A DNA stretch of 64,000 bases from Acidocella sp. (GTDB lineage Bacteria > Pseudomonadota > Alphaproteobacteria > Acetobacterales > Acetobacteraceae). This document shows, piece by piece, positions 1 through 9,242 of the stretch. The notes below the pieces were generated by a model, which was given only the letters and a program-made list of their open reading frames with translations, was not told the origin of the DNA and did no database searches. Where the stretch lies: the NCBI GenBank assembly GCA_031291755.1, contig JARLIK010000001.1, positions 1 to 64,000 of the forward strand, read 5' to 3'. Every line of letters begins with the position of its first letter. Within the stretch, counting starts at the first letter, position 1. The translations under genes were made by a program, and so were the position numbers.

Positions 1-960
1 AATCAAAGTGAGATCGCCAGCCTGGAAATGAGCACAATGCTTTCCGTGAAGGTCAGCCCCAATAACCAATCTACCTTCTGTGTGACCTTGAGCATCTTTT
101 ATAGAACACGTTTTTTCGTATCCATCATGAAATGCGACACGTAATTTACGTTGGAGAGCGTCTTTAGAGGGGTCAACGGTTATGCAAATTACATCTGATA
201 ATTTGAAGTGACTTTTAGTGATCATCACTTTTCCTAATAATTTTCCTTCAAATATTAATTTTACTTGAAGTGTTTTGTAATCCGTTCGCCAAAGGGATAC
301 TTCAGTTTTAGCTTTCCTATTGCCGACCGCAAAAATACATTGCTCCCCATCATAAGTTGGAGGCATGGAAAAAGGCATTACAATTGAAAAGCCTCTTTCA
401 AAATTTAAAGATTTCCAGCATTCTAGGTAATGCGACCCTTCAAAAGAAATCATATTACCGACAATCAACGGCTGACGACTTCTTTTTCTCTGTTCGACAA
501 AATTAACAAGTCGATCAATTGCTGTTCGTAATGGAGTCAAACTTTGCAAAACTGATTCGGCTATATATCTGAGGGCGTCATATCCGAAGTTATTATCAAA
601 ATTTCCGACCAGTTTATCAAAAACTTCGACTTGCCGAGAATCTTTAGCGTAGTGGTGTACGCCTCCTCCGTAATTACTTATAGAATCAACGATCTCGAAG
701 ACTGAAAAGTCGCCGAATTTCCTTTTTAAAAAATCTGCAATTTTTCCAAATTGAGTTGCACCTTCATTTTCATCAAGAGGGAAATTGACGGAAAGTCCAA
801 TTTCATTAGAAAGATTATCTATTAAGGATTGATCCATCAGGAAATGTCTTAATATAGCACTTAATTCAAGAGTATCATCGATGCTTTCTTCTTTAAGGAG
901 CGATTCTAATCGATCAAATTTAATTTTTAAAATTTGAGATAGTCTTTCTATTTCATTCAT
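1..960 (-). CDS. Hypothetical protein, AT-rich, 3' end outside window
   Basis: An uninterrupted frame of 320 codons runs leftward from the ATG at 958-960 to the window edge without a stop, so the C-terminus is missing. AGGA six bases before the ATG is a good ribosome binding site. The protein begins MNEIERLSQILKIKFDRLES and its first 150 residues are charged and probably helical. From about residue 195 it becomes beta-rich and ends in the window with IGADLHGKHCAHFQAGDLTLI-like sequence. The stretch around IGADLHG faintly recalls LamG/concanavalin-like folds, but that is only a guess. I do not recognise the family. Codons are strongly AT-biased (AAA, TTA, ATA, AGA are common), unlike every downstream gene, which suggests horizontal acquisition. 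Confidence 0.75.
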   Translation of the reverse strand, partial: MNEIERLSQILKIKFDRLESLLKEESIDDTLELSAILRHFLMDQSLIDNLSNEIGLSVNFPLDENEGATQFGKIADFLKRKFGDFSVFEIVDSISNYGGGVHHYAKDSRQVEVFDKLVGNFDNNFGYDALRYIAESVLQSLTPLRTAIDRLVNFVEQRKRSRQPLIVGNMISFEGSHYLECWKSLNFERGFSIVMPFSMPPTYDGEQCIFAVGNRKAKTEVSLWRTDYKTLQVKLIFEGKLLGKVMITKSHFKLSDVICITVDPSKDALQRKLRVAFHDGYEKTCSIKDAQGHTEGRLVIGADLHGKHCAHFQAGDLTLI

Positions 961-1039
961 ATCTGATCCTGTATGTGAATAAAATTTGTTCTCGAAAATA
1001 TTTTTTTATCTAAAATATATAATCAGTAAAACAGCAAGC

Positions 1040-1118
1040 GTAGGATGGGTGAGCGAAGCGCTACCCATCATTGATCCCCACTAGCCCTGATGGGTAACGC
1101 TCCGCTCACCATCCTACT
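1040..1118. repeat. Long imperfect palindromic intergenic repeat
   Basis: Two arms, 1040-1070 and 1089-1118, are inverted copies of each other with one indel and two mismatches, separated by 18 bases. Each arm is itself partly palindromic (GATGGGT ... ACCCATC around GAGCGAAGCG). A related unit lies at 9316-9348. The sequence type (GTAGGATGGGTGAGCGAAGCG) resembles palindromic units that I recall as dispersed in intergenic regions of many proteobacteria. It lies between two divergent genes and could fold into a long hairpin in transcripts from either side. Nothing else is recognisable between 961 and 1178 except AT-rich, promoter-like sequence before the gene at 1-960. Confidence 0.75.
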
Positions 1119-1178
1119 TGTCGCCCTAAAAAACCAACCTAAAGTTGACTAAACCTTAAAATTTGCTACCGCTAGCGC

Positions 1179-3323
1179 ATGAGCTTCAGCCTGATCACCG
1201 GCCTCCCACCCGCCGCCGCCGGGCCTGCCGCCCTGCCGGAGCAGCTCATCATCCTGCGCCGTCACCGCCGCCTCATCATCCTCACTACCCTGGCACTCCC
1301 CCTCATCGCCGCCGCCATCCTCATCGCCCAGCCGGCCAGCTACACCGCCACCGGCGTCCTCATTTACAACGCGCCCGCGCCAGCCCCCGGCATCGCCGCC
1401 AGCCCGCAGGATGCGGATGCGCTGATCGCCAGCCAAAGCGCCCTCATCGCCAGCCTGCCGTCGCTCCGCAGCATCGCCACCCAACTCAACCTCGCCGCCC
1501 AGCCGGAATTCAACCCGCCAGCCCCCTGGTGGTGGCCGCTGCCAGCCCCACCCCCAGACCCTGACCGTGTGCCGCTCGCCGCCGGCCGTGCCCTGTCCAT
1601 CCAAGTGCCGCCCAATTCGCGCCTCATCACCGTTGGCTTCACCAGCCAGGACGCCAGCCTTTCCGCCGCCGCCGCCAACCTCGCCATCCAGCTTTATTTG
1701 GCCCACCAGCGTGAGCAATCCTTCGCCAATCTGCAGGACTCCCAAAGCTGGCTGCAAACCCACCAAGCCGCCCTGCAATCGCAACTGGACGCCACCGAAA
1801 CCGCCCTCGCCACCGCCCGCCAAGCCGCCGGCATGGTGCCCGGCATGCAGGGTGACCTTTCAGCCGAAACCGCCAGCCGCATCACCGCCTCCTTCATTGA
1901 TGCCAAAAGTGCCCTGGCCATGGCGCAGGCGCGGCTGAAATCCGCCACCGAGGGCGATGCCGCTGCCGCCAACGCCGCCATCGCGCCAAACTTGCTGCCG
2001 CTGCGCAAGGAGCAGGCGGATTTCTCCGCCCAGGTGCAATCGCTCTCCCGCCAATACGGCCCCAACTACCCTGATCTGGTGGCCGCCCAAACCTCGCTCG
2101 CCGCCATCAATGCCGAAATTGACGCTGAAACTGGCCGGGAGCTTGCCGCCGCCCGCGCCGAGGTGGCGGCTGACCAAGCCCAGGTAGCGGCCCTCGGCGC
2201 CGCGCTGGAGGCCGCCCGCACCGCCTCGCACGCGCAGGACATGCAATCCGCCCCCATCCAGGCCCTTACCGGGCGGGCTGACGCGCTCCGCGCCGCGTTG
2301 CACGCCATCGCCGCGCAGGCTGACCAGCTTGCCCAGCAAACCGCGCTCGACCGTCCGATGGCCGTCATCGTTTCCTCGGCAACCCCGCCCGCCGCGCCCA
2401 ATGCCAGCCATCGCGGCCTGATTGTGGCGGCGGCCGCGTTCCTCGGCCTGTGCCTTGGCATATTGCTCGCGGGCCTTGCCGAAGCGCTGGACACCAGCTT
2501 CCGCTCCACCGGTGACCTGCAAGCCCGCCTCGGCCTGCCATGCCTCGCGGCCGTGCCGGAGGTGAGCAACCCGCGCTTTGCCGCACAGGACGCGCCATTT
2601 TCATTGTTCGCCGAACAATTGCGGGCCCTGCGTACCGCGCTCACTCTGTCCGGCAGCGCCCGCATCCTGGCCATCACCGCGGCCAGGCCTGGCGAGGGCA
2701 AAACCACGCTCACGGTTGCTCTGGGCCGAGCACTTGCCCTCGCCGGGGTGGCCGTCGCGGTGGTCGATGCCGATATCCGCCAGCCCAGCTTCGAGGTTTT
2801 GTTCGAAACCGGCGACCAGCAGGGCCTCACCGATTATCTCTCGGGCTTCATCAGCCTTGATGAAATGACCTTGAAGGATTCCGAGACCGGCCTGCATGTC
2901 ATCACCGCCGGCACCCAGGCCGCTGATGCGCTGTCATTATTTCTATCCCCCAAACTCGGAGCCCTGCTGGCCTTGTTGCGGGAACGCTATGAGATTGTGC
3001 TGATCGACGTGCCACCCGCCTTCGCGTTGGCCGAAACCCGCGTGCTGGCCCGCGCTGCTGATGCCACGTTGCTATGCGTGCAATGGGGCAAAACCCCGGC
3101 GCGGATTGTGCAGGCGGCGCTGCAAATATTGCTCACCGCCAATGTCAAACTCGCAGGCACGGTGCTGACCCGTGTTGACTCCAAAATCCACCGCTCTTCG
3201 GGTTTCCCTGATGCTGAAATCTACCAGCCCCGCTACGGTGGCTATTTCCGCCCACGCAACGTCACATCAGCGCGGCTCCCGCCCAGCCAGCAGCACGATA
3301 TAGAACCGGCTGAACGGGAATAA
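1179..3323 (+). CDS. Polysaccharide chain-length regulator / BY-type tyrosine kinase (Wzc/GumC-like)
   Basis: This 714-residue protein has the layout of a fused Wzz and BY-kinase. There is a membrane segment at about 32-50, a long periplasmic Ala/Gln-rich coiled region (about 170-400), a second membrane segment at about 412-432, and a cytoplasmic P-loop ATPase. The kinase part shows Walker A (ARPGEGKTTL, about 503-512), Walker A' (VVDADIRQP, about 527) and Walker B (LIDVPPAF, about 607). The C-terminus carries a short tyrosine cluster (Y682, Y686, Y689), fewer than in E. coli Wzc but suited to autophosphorylation. The family controls polymer length and export of exopolysaccharide or capsule at the inner membrane. 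The start lacks a clear Shine-Dalgarno sequence. Barrel, glycosyltransferase and acyltransferase genes nearby fit an exopolysaccharide locus. Confidence 0.87.
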   Translation: MSFSLITGLPPAAAGPAALPEQLIILRRHRRLIILTTLALPLIAAAILIAQPASYTATGVLIYNAPAPAPGIAASPQDADALIASQSALIASLPSLRSIATQLNLAAQPEFNPPAPWWWPLPAPPPDPDRVPLAAGRALSIQVPPNSRLITVGFTSQDASLSAAAANLAIQLYLAHQREQSFANLQDSQSWLQTHQAALQSQLDATETALATARQAAGMVPGMQGDLSAETASRITASFIDAKSALAMAQARLKSATEGDAAAANAAIAPNLLPLRKEQADFSAQVQSLSRQYGPNYPDLVAAQTSLAAINAEIDAETGRELAAARAEVAADQAQVAALGAALEAARTASHAQDMQSAPIQALTGRADALRAALHAIAAQADQLAQQTALDRPMAVIVSSATPPAAPNASHRGLIVAAAAFLGLCLGILLAGLAEALDTSFRSTGDLQARLGLPCLAAVPEVSNPRFAAQDAPFSLFAEQLRALRTALTLSGSARILAITAARPGEGKTTLTVALGRALALAGVAVAVVDADIRQPSFEVLFETGDQQGLTDYLSGFISLDEMTLKDSETGLHVITAGTQAADALSLFLSPKLGALLALLRERYEIVLIDVPPAFALAETRVLARAADATLLCVQWGKTPARIVQAALQILLTANVKLAGTVLTRVDSKIHRSSGFPDAEIYQPRYGGYFRPRNVTSARLPPSQQHDIEPAERE

Positions 3324-3473
3324 AATCCGCCGCCGCCAATCAATCAAATGTTGCGACCGGTAGCGCATGCCAAAATGCAAATTAATCGCCTCGCGCTGCG
3401 CTTGGGTGAAACTTTGCGCCAGTTCCGGCTCAATCCGGCTCAGAAACATCGCTAGCGCTTCACTCTCCGCCAC
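3267..3473 (-). CDS. Small conserved-looking hypothetical protein (68 aa)
   Basis: A GTG-started frame begins five bases after the acyltransferase stop on the same strand, with GGA nine bases before the GTG. The product is basic at its C-terminus (RRRILFPFSRFYIVLLAGRE) with one short hydrophobic stretch, perhaps a membrane-associated helix. Its last 57 bases lie antisense to the 3' end of the chain-length regulator gene. No family is recognised. The close coupling to the acyltransferase and the orderly composition favour a real gene, but the antisense overlap and GTG start leave doubt. Confidence 0.45.
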   Translation of the reverse strand: MAESEALAMFLSRIEPELAQSFTQAQREAINLHFGMRYRSQHLIDWRRRILFPFSRFYIVLLAGREPR

Positions 3474-3477
3474 AAGA

Positions 3478-4488
3478 TTAATCCGTCAGCCGCCTCAATA
3501 CCGGCACCCGGCTTAACAGATAAAATTTCAACGCCACCGGCAGCATCACTCCCGCCAGCATCAGCACCACCGCAAAAGGTAGAAAATGCGGCCCGTCCCA
3601 ACTCACCAGCCGCAGCAAAATACCTTTGGTCAGCCCAATGAAGATGGTGTTGAACAAATAGATCATGAAACTATACCGCCCGAGCCAGTGGAAAACCTGA
3701 CCACAGCTTGCGCCCCAATGTCTTACCAAACCATGAAGCGCTGGCATCGAGAGCAACCCCACCGGCAATAAAACCATCGCCACCGGCCAATGCGCCCCAA
3801 ACACCGCCACCATCAGCAAAGCCACCGCAAACAACACAAGCAGCCCACGGTAATGCGCGTCGATAAACCCCGTCCACGCCGCACCTTGCCGCCCCGCCCA
3901 CACGCCGCTTGCAAAAAAAATCGCATAGCGCCCCACATGGTCGGCATAAACATAAGGCGGTAGCGGCAAAAAATATAAACCTGCCGCAAAAGCCACCAAC
4001 AACCGTAATCGCCCACCATCCGTCCACAGCAAAACCGGCGTCGCAACTGACACCACAAACAACACAAATAAATACCAAATCGAGCCATCGGCACTCTCAG
4101 CCGTATCCCACACCAGGCTGGCAATCCCGGCGGCCACGCTCTCCGGCGCATGATCCACGAACATAAAATGCGCCGCCACCCATTTGCCCAGCACGCTGAG
4201 CAGCCCCAGCCCGAAAAACGGCACCAGCAGCCGCCAGGCCCGCGCCGCCAGCAACCCGCGCCATCGCCCCGGTGCTGCCATCGCAGCCCCACTCAGCACG
4301 CTCACCAAACCGCTCAGATACAGAAAAAACGGCATGTGGAAGGCATAAACCGCCCGCCGCAGCGGCTCATACCACTCCACCCCTACCGGGTCCGCCCGCG
4401 CCACCAAATGGCCAAACACCACCAGCACAATGGCCAGCCCTTTGGCTTGGTCGATATCCATCCGGCGTTGCATGCCAAACACAACCAT
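3478..4488 (-). CDS. Membrane acyltransferase (acyltransferase 3 family)
   Basis: This 336-residue polytopic protein has about ten hydrophobic segments. It opens with the family signature MDIDQAKGLAIVLVVFGHL, where H27 is the expected catalytic histidine. Acyltransferase-3 proteins transfer acetyl or other acyl groups to sugars of exopolysaccharide, O-antigen or glucans at the inner membrane. It lies beside a Wzc-like regulator and is divergent from an outer-membrane barrel gene, so decoration of the locally made polysaccharide is the likely role; the substrate cannot be read from sequence. Several ATGs crowd the start (residues 1, 6 and 10), with no strong ribosome binding site before any of them. 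Confidence 0.82.
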   Translation of the reverse strand: MVVFGMQRRMDIDQAKGLAIVLVVFGHLVARADPVGVEWYEPLRRAVYAFHMPFFLYLSGLVSVLSGAAMAAPGRWRGLLAARAWRLLVPFFGLGLLSVLGKWVAAHFMFVDHAPESVAAGIASLVWDTAESADGSIWYLFVLFVVSVATPVLLWTDGGRLRLLVAFAAGLYFLPLPPYVYADHVGRYAIFFASGVWAGRQGAAWTGFIDAHYRGLLVLFAVALLMVAVFGAHWPVAMVLLPVGLLSMPALHGLVRHWGASCGQVFHWLGRYSFMIYLFNTIFIGLTKGILLRLVSWDGPHFLPFAVVLMLAGVMLPVALKFYLLSRVPVLRRLTD

Positions 4489-4549
4489 GCCGCGTATAAA
4501 TAGCCAATACAGGCATTGAAATAATTTAAGGTTGTGTTAACGCTACTGC

Positions 4550-5755
4550 GTGCGCCGTTTCCTCATCCTTATGCTCTCGGCTGGCCTCACCCTCACTGCG
4601 CACCGCGCGCGGGCGCTCGAACTCGATACCCTGCTGCCCGATGGCATCCCCGGCTTCAACGCCGCCCCCGATGTCACCATCCTCACCCGTCAGCACCCGC
4701 AGTATGACAGTCTGGGCATCCGCTGGGGCGGCTTTGAGATCAACCCGGAACTCAGCTTCGGCGCCGGCTATGATTCCAACCCCAACGGCGTGGCGCCGCC
4801 TTCCGCCAACCTCTCCGCCACCGCCAGCCTGCTGCTGCATAATACCGCGCTGGGTTTTGGCGCCTACGCTGCCGCGCAATCGCAAAGCTACCTGCAATCG
4901 CCTTCGCAAAACAGCAATGGTTACACGCTGGCGCTGGGGGAGGGGCTGTTGCTGCCCCATGACACCTTGATTCTGGCCCTGGCCCGGCTGCGCACCCAGG
5001 AAACCGGCTTCACCCTGGATAATTTTGGCTTCACCAAACCCATCACCCTCAACGGCACCGAATTTCGCGCCTCCGATAAATACAGCACCGGCATGCTCAC
5101 GCTCTCGCCCGAATTCACCTATGCCAGCGCCGTCATCCAATCGCCTGCCAGCCTGGCCGCCACCAACATCGGCGGCGGGCTGACACTTACCTTCACGCCC
5201 GATGCTATCACCAGCCTGGTTATGCATCTGCACGCCTCGAACTGGCGTTTCAGCCAGCCCGGCCAGAACGCCAATGATTACACCGCCCTCATCGGGCTTT
5301 CCAACGATGCCGAGCGCCTCTGGAGCTTTCGCCTGTTGGCCGGTGCCGCCGCCCGCCAGCCCACCACCGGCAAATCGCAAATCGTGCCGGTCATCGAAGC
5401 GGCTGCCAGTTGGATGCCCAGCAGCCTCACCAGCCTGGATTTCACCGCCGCGCATGAGATCGAAGACCCCGAGCGTCTCGATGCCGCCAGCTACACACTC
5501 ACGGAATCAAAATTATCGCTGGCGCATGAGCTGCGCCGCAACATCATCATCACCGCCGCCGCCAGCGCCACCCAGGCGGAATATTTCCACAGCCCGCTCT
5601 CGGAAACGCTGCTGGCCAGCAATGCCAGCGTCACCTGGCGTCTCAACCGCCAGATCAGGCTCGTTACCGCCTATAGTTTCAACGACCGGCAAGCCAATTT
5701 ATTGCGTGCGGCGAACGAGCATGTGGTGACACTCACTCTTACCTGGGCACCGTGA
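4550..5755 (+). CDS. Outer-membrane beta-barrel protein of polysaccharide locus
   Basis: The protein has 401 residues with a GTG start and a signal peptide (MRRFLILMLSAGLTLTAHRARA, cleavage before LELD). The mature part is made of alternating amphipathic strands (for example ELSFGAGYDSNPNG, LTFTPDAITSLVMHLHASNW) and ends LTLTWAP. This is the pattern of outer-membrane barrels annotated as exopolysaccharide or capsule biosynthesis barrels (BBP2-like). The stop codon abuts the ATG of the next gene, so it is coupled to the WecG/TagA/CpsF glycosyltransferase. Export or anchoring of the polymer is inferred from context. An alternative ATG lies at residue 8, but it would shorten the signal peptide n-region. 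Confidence 0.78.
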   Translation: MRRFLILMLSAGLTLTAHRARALELDTLLPDGIPGFNAAPDVTILTRQHPQYDSLGIRWGGFEINPELSFGAGYDSNPNGVAPPSANLSATASLLLHNTALGFGAYAAAQSQSYLQSPSQNSNGYTLALGEGLLLPHDTLILALARLRTQETGFTLDNFGFTKPITLNGTEFRASDKYSTGMLTLSPEFTYASAVIQSPASLAATNIGGGLTLTFTPDAITSLVMHLHASNWRFSQPGQNANDYTALIGLSNDAERLWSFRLLAGAAARQPTTGKSQIVPVIEAAASWMPSSLTSLDFTAAHEIEDPERLDAASYTLTESKLSLAHELRRNIIITAAASATQAEYFHSPLSETLLASNASVTWRLNRQIRLVTAYSFNDRQANLLRAANEHVVTLTLTWAP

Positions 5756-6502
5756 ATGCCGTGCAACCGGCTCGAGCTTTTAGGTTTCAGCTTCGATACT
5801 CTTACAGTGTCCGCGGTTCTTGATGAATTACTGCGGCGGCCACGGGCGTTGCGCTTCGCCTATATCGTCACCCCCAATGCTGATCATCTGACAAGGCTGA
5901 AGCGTCAACCCCAACTGCGGCTGGTTTACGATGCCGCCTGGCTGCGCCTGCTGGATTCAAAATTCATCTGGCATGCCGCCCGCATCCTGCGCCAGCCGGT
6001 GCCGCCGGTTGCCACCGGCGCTGACATTGCCGCTGCATTATTGTCGCGCCTCACCGCCCAGACTGTCGCCATCATAGGCATGCAGCCTGCGGTGCTAACC
6101 GCCTTGCAGCAGCGCTATCCGCATCTCACCTTTGCGCACCACGTCCCGCCGCAAAATCTGCTGAATGACCAACTCGGCTTCCGCCGCGCCCGTGACTTTG
6201 CCGTCAGCACCAATGCCCGCTTCACCTTCATAGCCCTCGGCTCGCCGTTGCAGGAAATACTGGCCTATGCCATTGCCAGCCAGCCCAACGCCTTGGGGCT
6301 AGGGTTATGCACCGGCAGCGCCCTGGAATTTTGCGCCGGCACCCAAGCCCGGGCCCCGGCCTGGATGCGTAGCGCCGGGCTGGAATGGCTGCACCGTCTG
6401 GCCCGCAACCCGCGCCGTCTGGCCCGCCGCTACCTCATCGACGACCCGCCCATTCTGGCCGCCTTGGTTAAACAAACATGGCGTCAATCGCGGCAGAACT
6501 AA
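5756..6502 (+). CDS. WecG/TagA/CpsF family glycosyltransferase (GT26)
   Basis: This 248-residue protein starts immediately after the preceding stop, which implies translational coupling. It shows the family pattern: LGFSFDTLTV near the N-terminus, VTPNADHLTRL at about 39-49 with the conserved Asp, a central LLDSKFIWHAARILRQPVP segment, FIALGSPLQEILAY, and GLCTGSALEFCAGTQARAPAWM near the C-terminus. Members transfer ManNAc(A), glucosyl or similar residues from UDP-sugars to lipid-linked intermediates in exopolysaccharide, teichoic acid or enterobacterial common antigen synthesis. The donor here is unknown. The last 35 bases overlap the 3' end of the convergent hydrolase gene. Confidence 0.88.
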   Translation: MPCNRLELLGFSFDTLTVSAVLDELLRRPRALRFAYIVTPNADHLTRLKRQPQLRLVYDAAWLRLLDSKFIWHAARILRQPVPPVATGADIAAALLSRLTAQTVAIIGMQPAVLTALQQRYPHLTFAHHVPPQNLLNDQLGFRRARDFAVSTNARFTFIALGSPLQEILAYAIASQPNALGLGLCTGSALEFCAGTQARAPAWMRSAGLEWLHRLARNPRRLARRYLIDDPPILAALVKQTWRQSRQN

Positions 6503-7475
6503 CCTCCTCCAGCCGCGCCGGCTGCCACTTCGGCGCGCGGTCCTTATCCACCACCACCGCCCGCACCCCTTCAAAAAACTCCGGATGCAGCGTCACTTTT
6601 TTCACCAGCGCCAGCTCGGCCTTGAGGCACTCCTCCAATGTGCGATGCGCCCCCTCGCTCACAATCTTGAATGACCAATTTATCGATGATGGTGACAATG
6701 TCCGCAATGTTGCCAATGTCTCATTCGCAAACGCGCTGCCATCGGCCTCCAAGGTTGCAATAATCTCCGCCACGCTCGGTTTTGAGAACGCCGTATTGAT
6801 CACCGCCATATGCGGCGCCAGCGTGAAGGCGGGCAGGGGCTCGGCAAACGCTGCGATCACCGCCACTCCATCCGCCGCAATCGCCGCCGCCAACGCAGGC
6901 AAGCGGGCGCGGCTGACATAATGCGTGGCCAGCCCGGCATGCACCGCATCGGCCCCCAATATCCGCGTGCCGGTCAGCGCCAGATACATCCCCAAGGCGC
7001 CCGGCATCCGCGGCAGCAAATAGGTGGCACCGATATCCGGGAATAATGCAATCGCGGTCTCCGGCATCGCAAACATCGCATGCTCACTCGCCACCCGGTG
7101 GCTGCCATGCACCGAAATCCCAATCCCGCCGCCCAGGCAAATCCCATCCACCAGCGCCACATACGGCTTGGGGTAATCGGCAATCGTCTGGTTCATCCGG
7201 TACTCAGCCTCAAAAAACGCCGCGATCGGCGCGGTCTCACCGGCCATCCCCTGCGCCCTGATCGCCCTCACATCGCCGCCCGCGCAAAACGCCTTCTCGC
7301 CGGTGGCATCCACCAGCACGGCATGCACCGCCGGCATCCCGCGAAACCGCGCCAGCGCCGCTTCCACCTGCTCCACCATCTCCAAATCCAGAGCGTTCAG
7401 CGCTTTGGGCCGATTCAACCTAATCCGCCCCACACGGCCCTCAACCCAGACATTCACCGTCATATCCATCTGCAT
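6468..7475 (-). CDS. Enoyl-CoA hydratase-family protein, probable 3-hydroxyisobutyryl-CoA hydrolase
   Basis: The 335-residue crotonase-fold protein has the oxyanion-hole motifs AFCAGGDVRAI (about 62-72) and DGICLGGGIGISVHG (about 109-123), and the MPETAIALFPDIGATYLLPR segment typical of 3-hydroxyisobutyryl-CoA hydrolases, with both expected acidic residues (Glu in MPE, Asp in FPD). Such enzymes release 3-hydroxyisobutyrate from its CoA ester in valine breakdown. No valine-pathway partner lies nearby, so the substrate is inferred from family resemblance. GAGG precedes the first ATG by only two bases but is eight bases from the second ATG (7469), which may be the true start. Its 3' end overlaps the glycosyltransferase gene. 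Confidence 0.82.
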   Translation of the reverse strand: MQMDMTVNVWVEGRVGRIRLNRPKALNALDLEMVEQVEAALARFRGMPAVHAVLVDATGEKAFCAGGDVRAIRAQGMAGETAPIAAFFEAEYRMNQTIADYPKPYVALVDGICLGGGIGISVHGSHRVASEHAMFAMPETAIALFPDIGATYLLPRMPGALGMYLALTGTRILGADAVHAGLATHYVSRARLPALAAAIAADGVAVIAAFAEPLPAFTLAPHMAVINTAFSKPSVAEIIATLEADGSAFANETLATLRTLSPSSINWSFKIVSEGAHRTLEECLKAELALVKKVTLHPEFFEGVRAVVVDKDRAPKWQPARLEEVSSAAIDAMFV

Positions 7476-7530
7476 TTCCTCACAATTTTAACTTTGACGC
7501 CACGGCGTAACCTGTGCGAACTTTTCTGCC

Positions 7531-7812
7531 ATGCTCGAGGCCACCCGCCAACCGCCAGCCGATTCCGCACTTTGGGCGGTGGTCGCCATTTTGGACAAAG
7601 TCATCCGCATCGCCGAAATCTATCCCAGCCGCGCTGCCGCCCTGGCCGATCAGGCGTGGCGTGAAGCCCAGGTGCGGGCTTATGCCGGATTTTTGGAACG
7701 CTCTTCCCAGCCTTTTCCGCGCTATGCGGTAAAACCCATCCGCCGGACTGATTTACCCCGCCGCTGGAAACCACTCCCGGCACTCGGTTTCCTGCGCGAC
7801 CAGATGTTTTAA
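7531..7812 (+). CDS. Small hypothetical protein (93 aa)
   Basis: A compact frame lies between the divergent hydrolase gene and fumC, 29 bases upstream of fumC and on its strand. The product is basic and mostly helical ([42 protein letters not shown]), with no signal peptide or membrane segment. Third-position GC resembles its neighbours. No family is recognised and the ribosome binding site is weak. It may be co-transcribed with fumC. Confidence 0.45.
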   Translation: MLEATRQPPADSALWAVVAILDKVIRIAEIYPSRAAALADQAWREAQVRAYAGFLERSSQPFPRYAVKPIRRTDLPRRWKPLPALGFLRDQMF

Positions 7813-7841
7813 TTGCCAAACGCGCTCCCCATGTAGGGGCC

Positions 7842-9242
7842 ATGAAAACCCGCATCGAGCATGACGCCCTCGGCGACGTCGAAGTTCCCGCCGACAAACT
7901 CTGGGGCGCGCAAACTGAGCGCAGCCGCCACAACTTCCCCATCGGCGTATCGCGCTATGTGTGGGGCAGGGAGGTCATCCGGGGCTTTGGCATCTTAAAA
8001 AAAGCCTGCGCCCGCGCCAATCTGGCGCTCGGCCAACTCTCCGAGGAAAAAACCAGCCTCATCATGCAGGCCGCCCAGGAGGTCATTGACGGTAAATGGG
8101 ACGCCGAATTCCCGCTGGTGGTGTTCCAGACCGGCTCCGGCACGCAATCCAACATGAACGCCAATGAGGTCATCGCCAATCGCGCCATCCAGATCGCCGG
8201 CGGCGTCATCGGCTCGAAAAACCCCATCAACCCCAACGATGACGTCAACCACAGCCAATCCTCCAACGACACGTTTCCCGCCGTGATGCACATCGCCGCT
8301 GTTGAAGTAATTGAGGCCCGCCTGCTCCCCGCCGTCGCCCGCCTCGCACAAATTTTCCGTAACCAGACCATCGAATTCGGCAATGTGGTGATGACCGGCC
8401 GCACCCATTTGCAGGACGCCACCCCCATCACATTGGGTCAGGTGATCTCTGGGTGGGAGGCTCAGTTGCTGGCGGCAGCAGCGGGCATCAAAAACGCGCT
8501 GCCGGGGTTGTATGAACTCGCCATCGGCGGCACCGCGGTCGGCACCGGCCTGAACGCGCACCCTAACTTCGGTGCCACGGTGGCACAATTCATCGCCATC
8601 GAAACCGGCCAACCCTTCATCACCGCGCCCAACAAATTTGCCGCCCTCTCAGCGCATGACGCCATCGTCACCGCCTCGGCCGCACTGCGCACCTTGGCAG
8701 GCGCTGCCATGAAGATTGCCAACGATGTACGCTGGTACGCCTCCGGCCCGCGCACCGGCATCGGCGAAATCACCATCCCGGAAAACGAACCCGGCTCCTC
8801 CATCATGCCCGGCAAAATCAACCCCACCCAATGCGAGGCATTGACCATGGTGGCGGTGCAGGTGTTCGGTAACGACGCCGCCGTGGCCTTCGCAGGCTCT
8901 CAGGGCAACTTCCAGCTTAACGTGTTCAAACCGGTGATGCTCTCGAACTTGCTAGATTCCGCCAACCTTTTATCCGATGCGCTGGAGGCGTTTTCCACCC
9001 ACTGCGCCAGCGGTATCGAACCAAACCTGCCGCGCATCGAAGCCCACCTCGCCGATAATCTAATGCTGGTCACGGCGTTGAACCCTCACATCGGCTACGA
9101 AGCCGCCGCCAAAACCGCCCTGCTAGCCCACCGCGAAAACCTAACCCTCAAAGTAGCCGCCCTAAAACTAGGCGTCGCGACTGAGGAACAATTCGACGAA
9201 TGGATAAATCCCGAAGACATGACACGCCCGCTGCGGATTTAA
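7842..9242 (+). CDS. fumC: Class II fumarate hydratase
   Basis: This 466-residue protein is of standard class II fumarase length and interconverts fumarate and malate in the TCA cycle as a cytosolic homotetramer without iron-sulfur cluster. Visible family motifs are SQSSNDTFP (about 134-142), [11 protein letters not shown] (about 185-195) and the fumarase/aspartase signature [11 protein letters not shown] (about 318-328) with the catalytic loop serine. The start [25 protein letters not shown] is the canonical N-terminus, and TAGGGGCC lies just before the ATG. No iron-sulfur fumarase is seen in the window; icd and acnA are present elsewhere in it. Confidence 0.97.
   Translation: MKTRIEHDALGDVEVPADKLWGAQTERSRHNFPIGVSRYVWGREVIRGFGILKKACARANLALGQLSEEKTSLIMQAAQEVIDGKWDAEFPLVVFQTGSGTQSNMNANEVIANRAIQIAGGVIGSKNPINPNDDVNHSQSSNDTFPAVMHIAAVEVIEARLLPAVARLAQIFRNQTIEFGNVVMTGRTHLQDATPITLGQVISGWEAQLLAAAAGIKNALPGLYELAIGGTAVGTGLNAHPNFGATVAQFIAIETGQPFITAPNKFAALSAHDAIVTASAALRTLAGAAMKIANDVRWYASGPRTGIGEITIPENEPGSSIMPGKINPTQCEALTMVAVQVFGNDAAVAFAGSQGNFQLNVFKPVMLSNLLDSANLLSDALEAFSTHCASGIEPNLPRIEAHLADNLMLVTALNPHIGYEAAAKTALLAHRENLTLKVAALKLGVATEEQFDEWINPEDMTRPLRI

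Noticed and set aside
2066-2830. 254-codon minus-strand frame
   Set aside because: It is antisense to the chain-length regulator, rich in Arg/Ala/Ser, with no recognisable motif.
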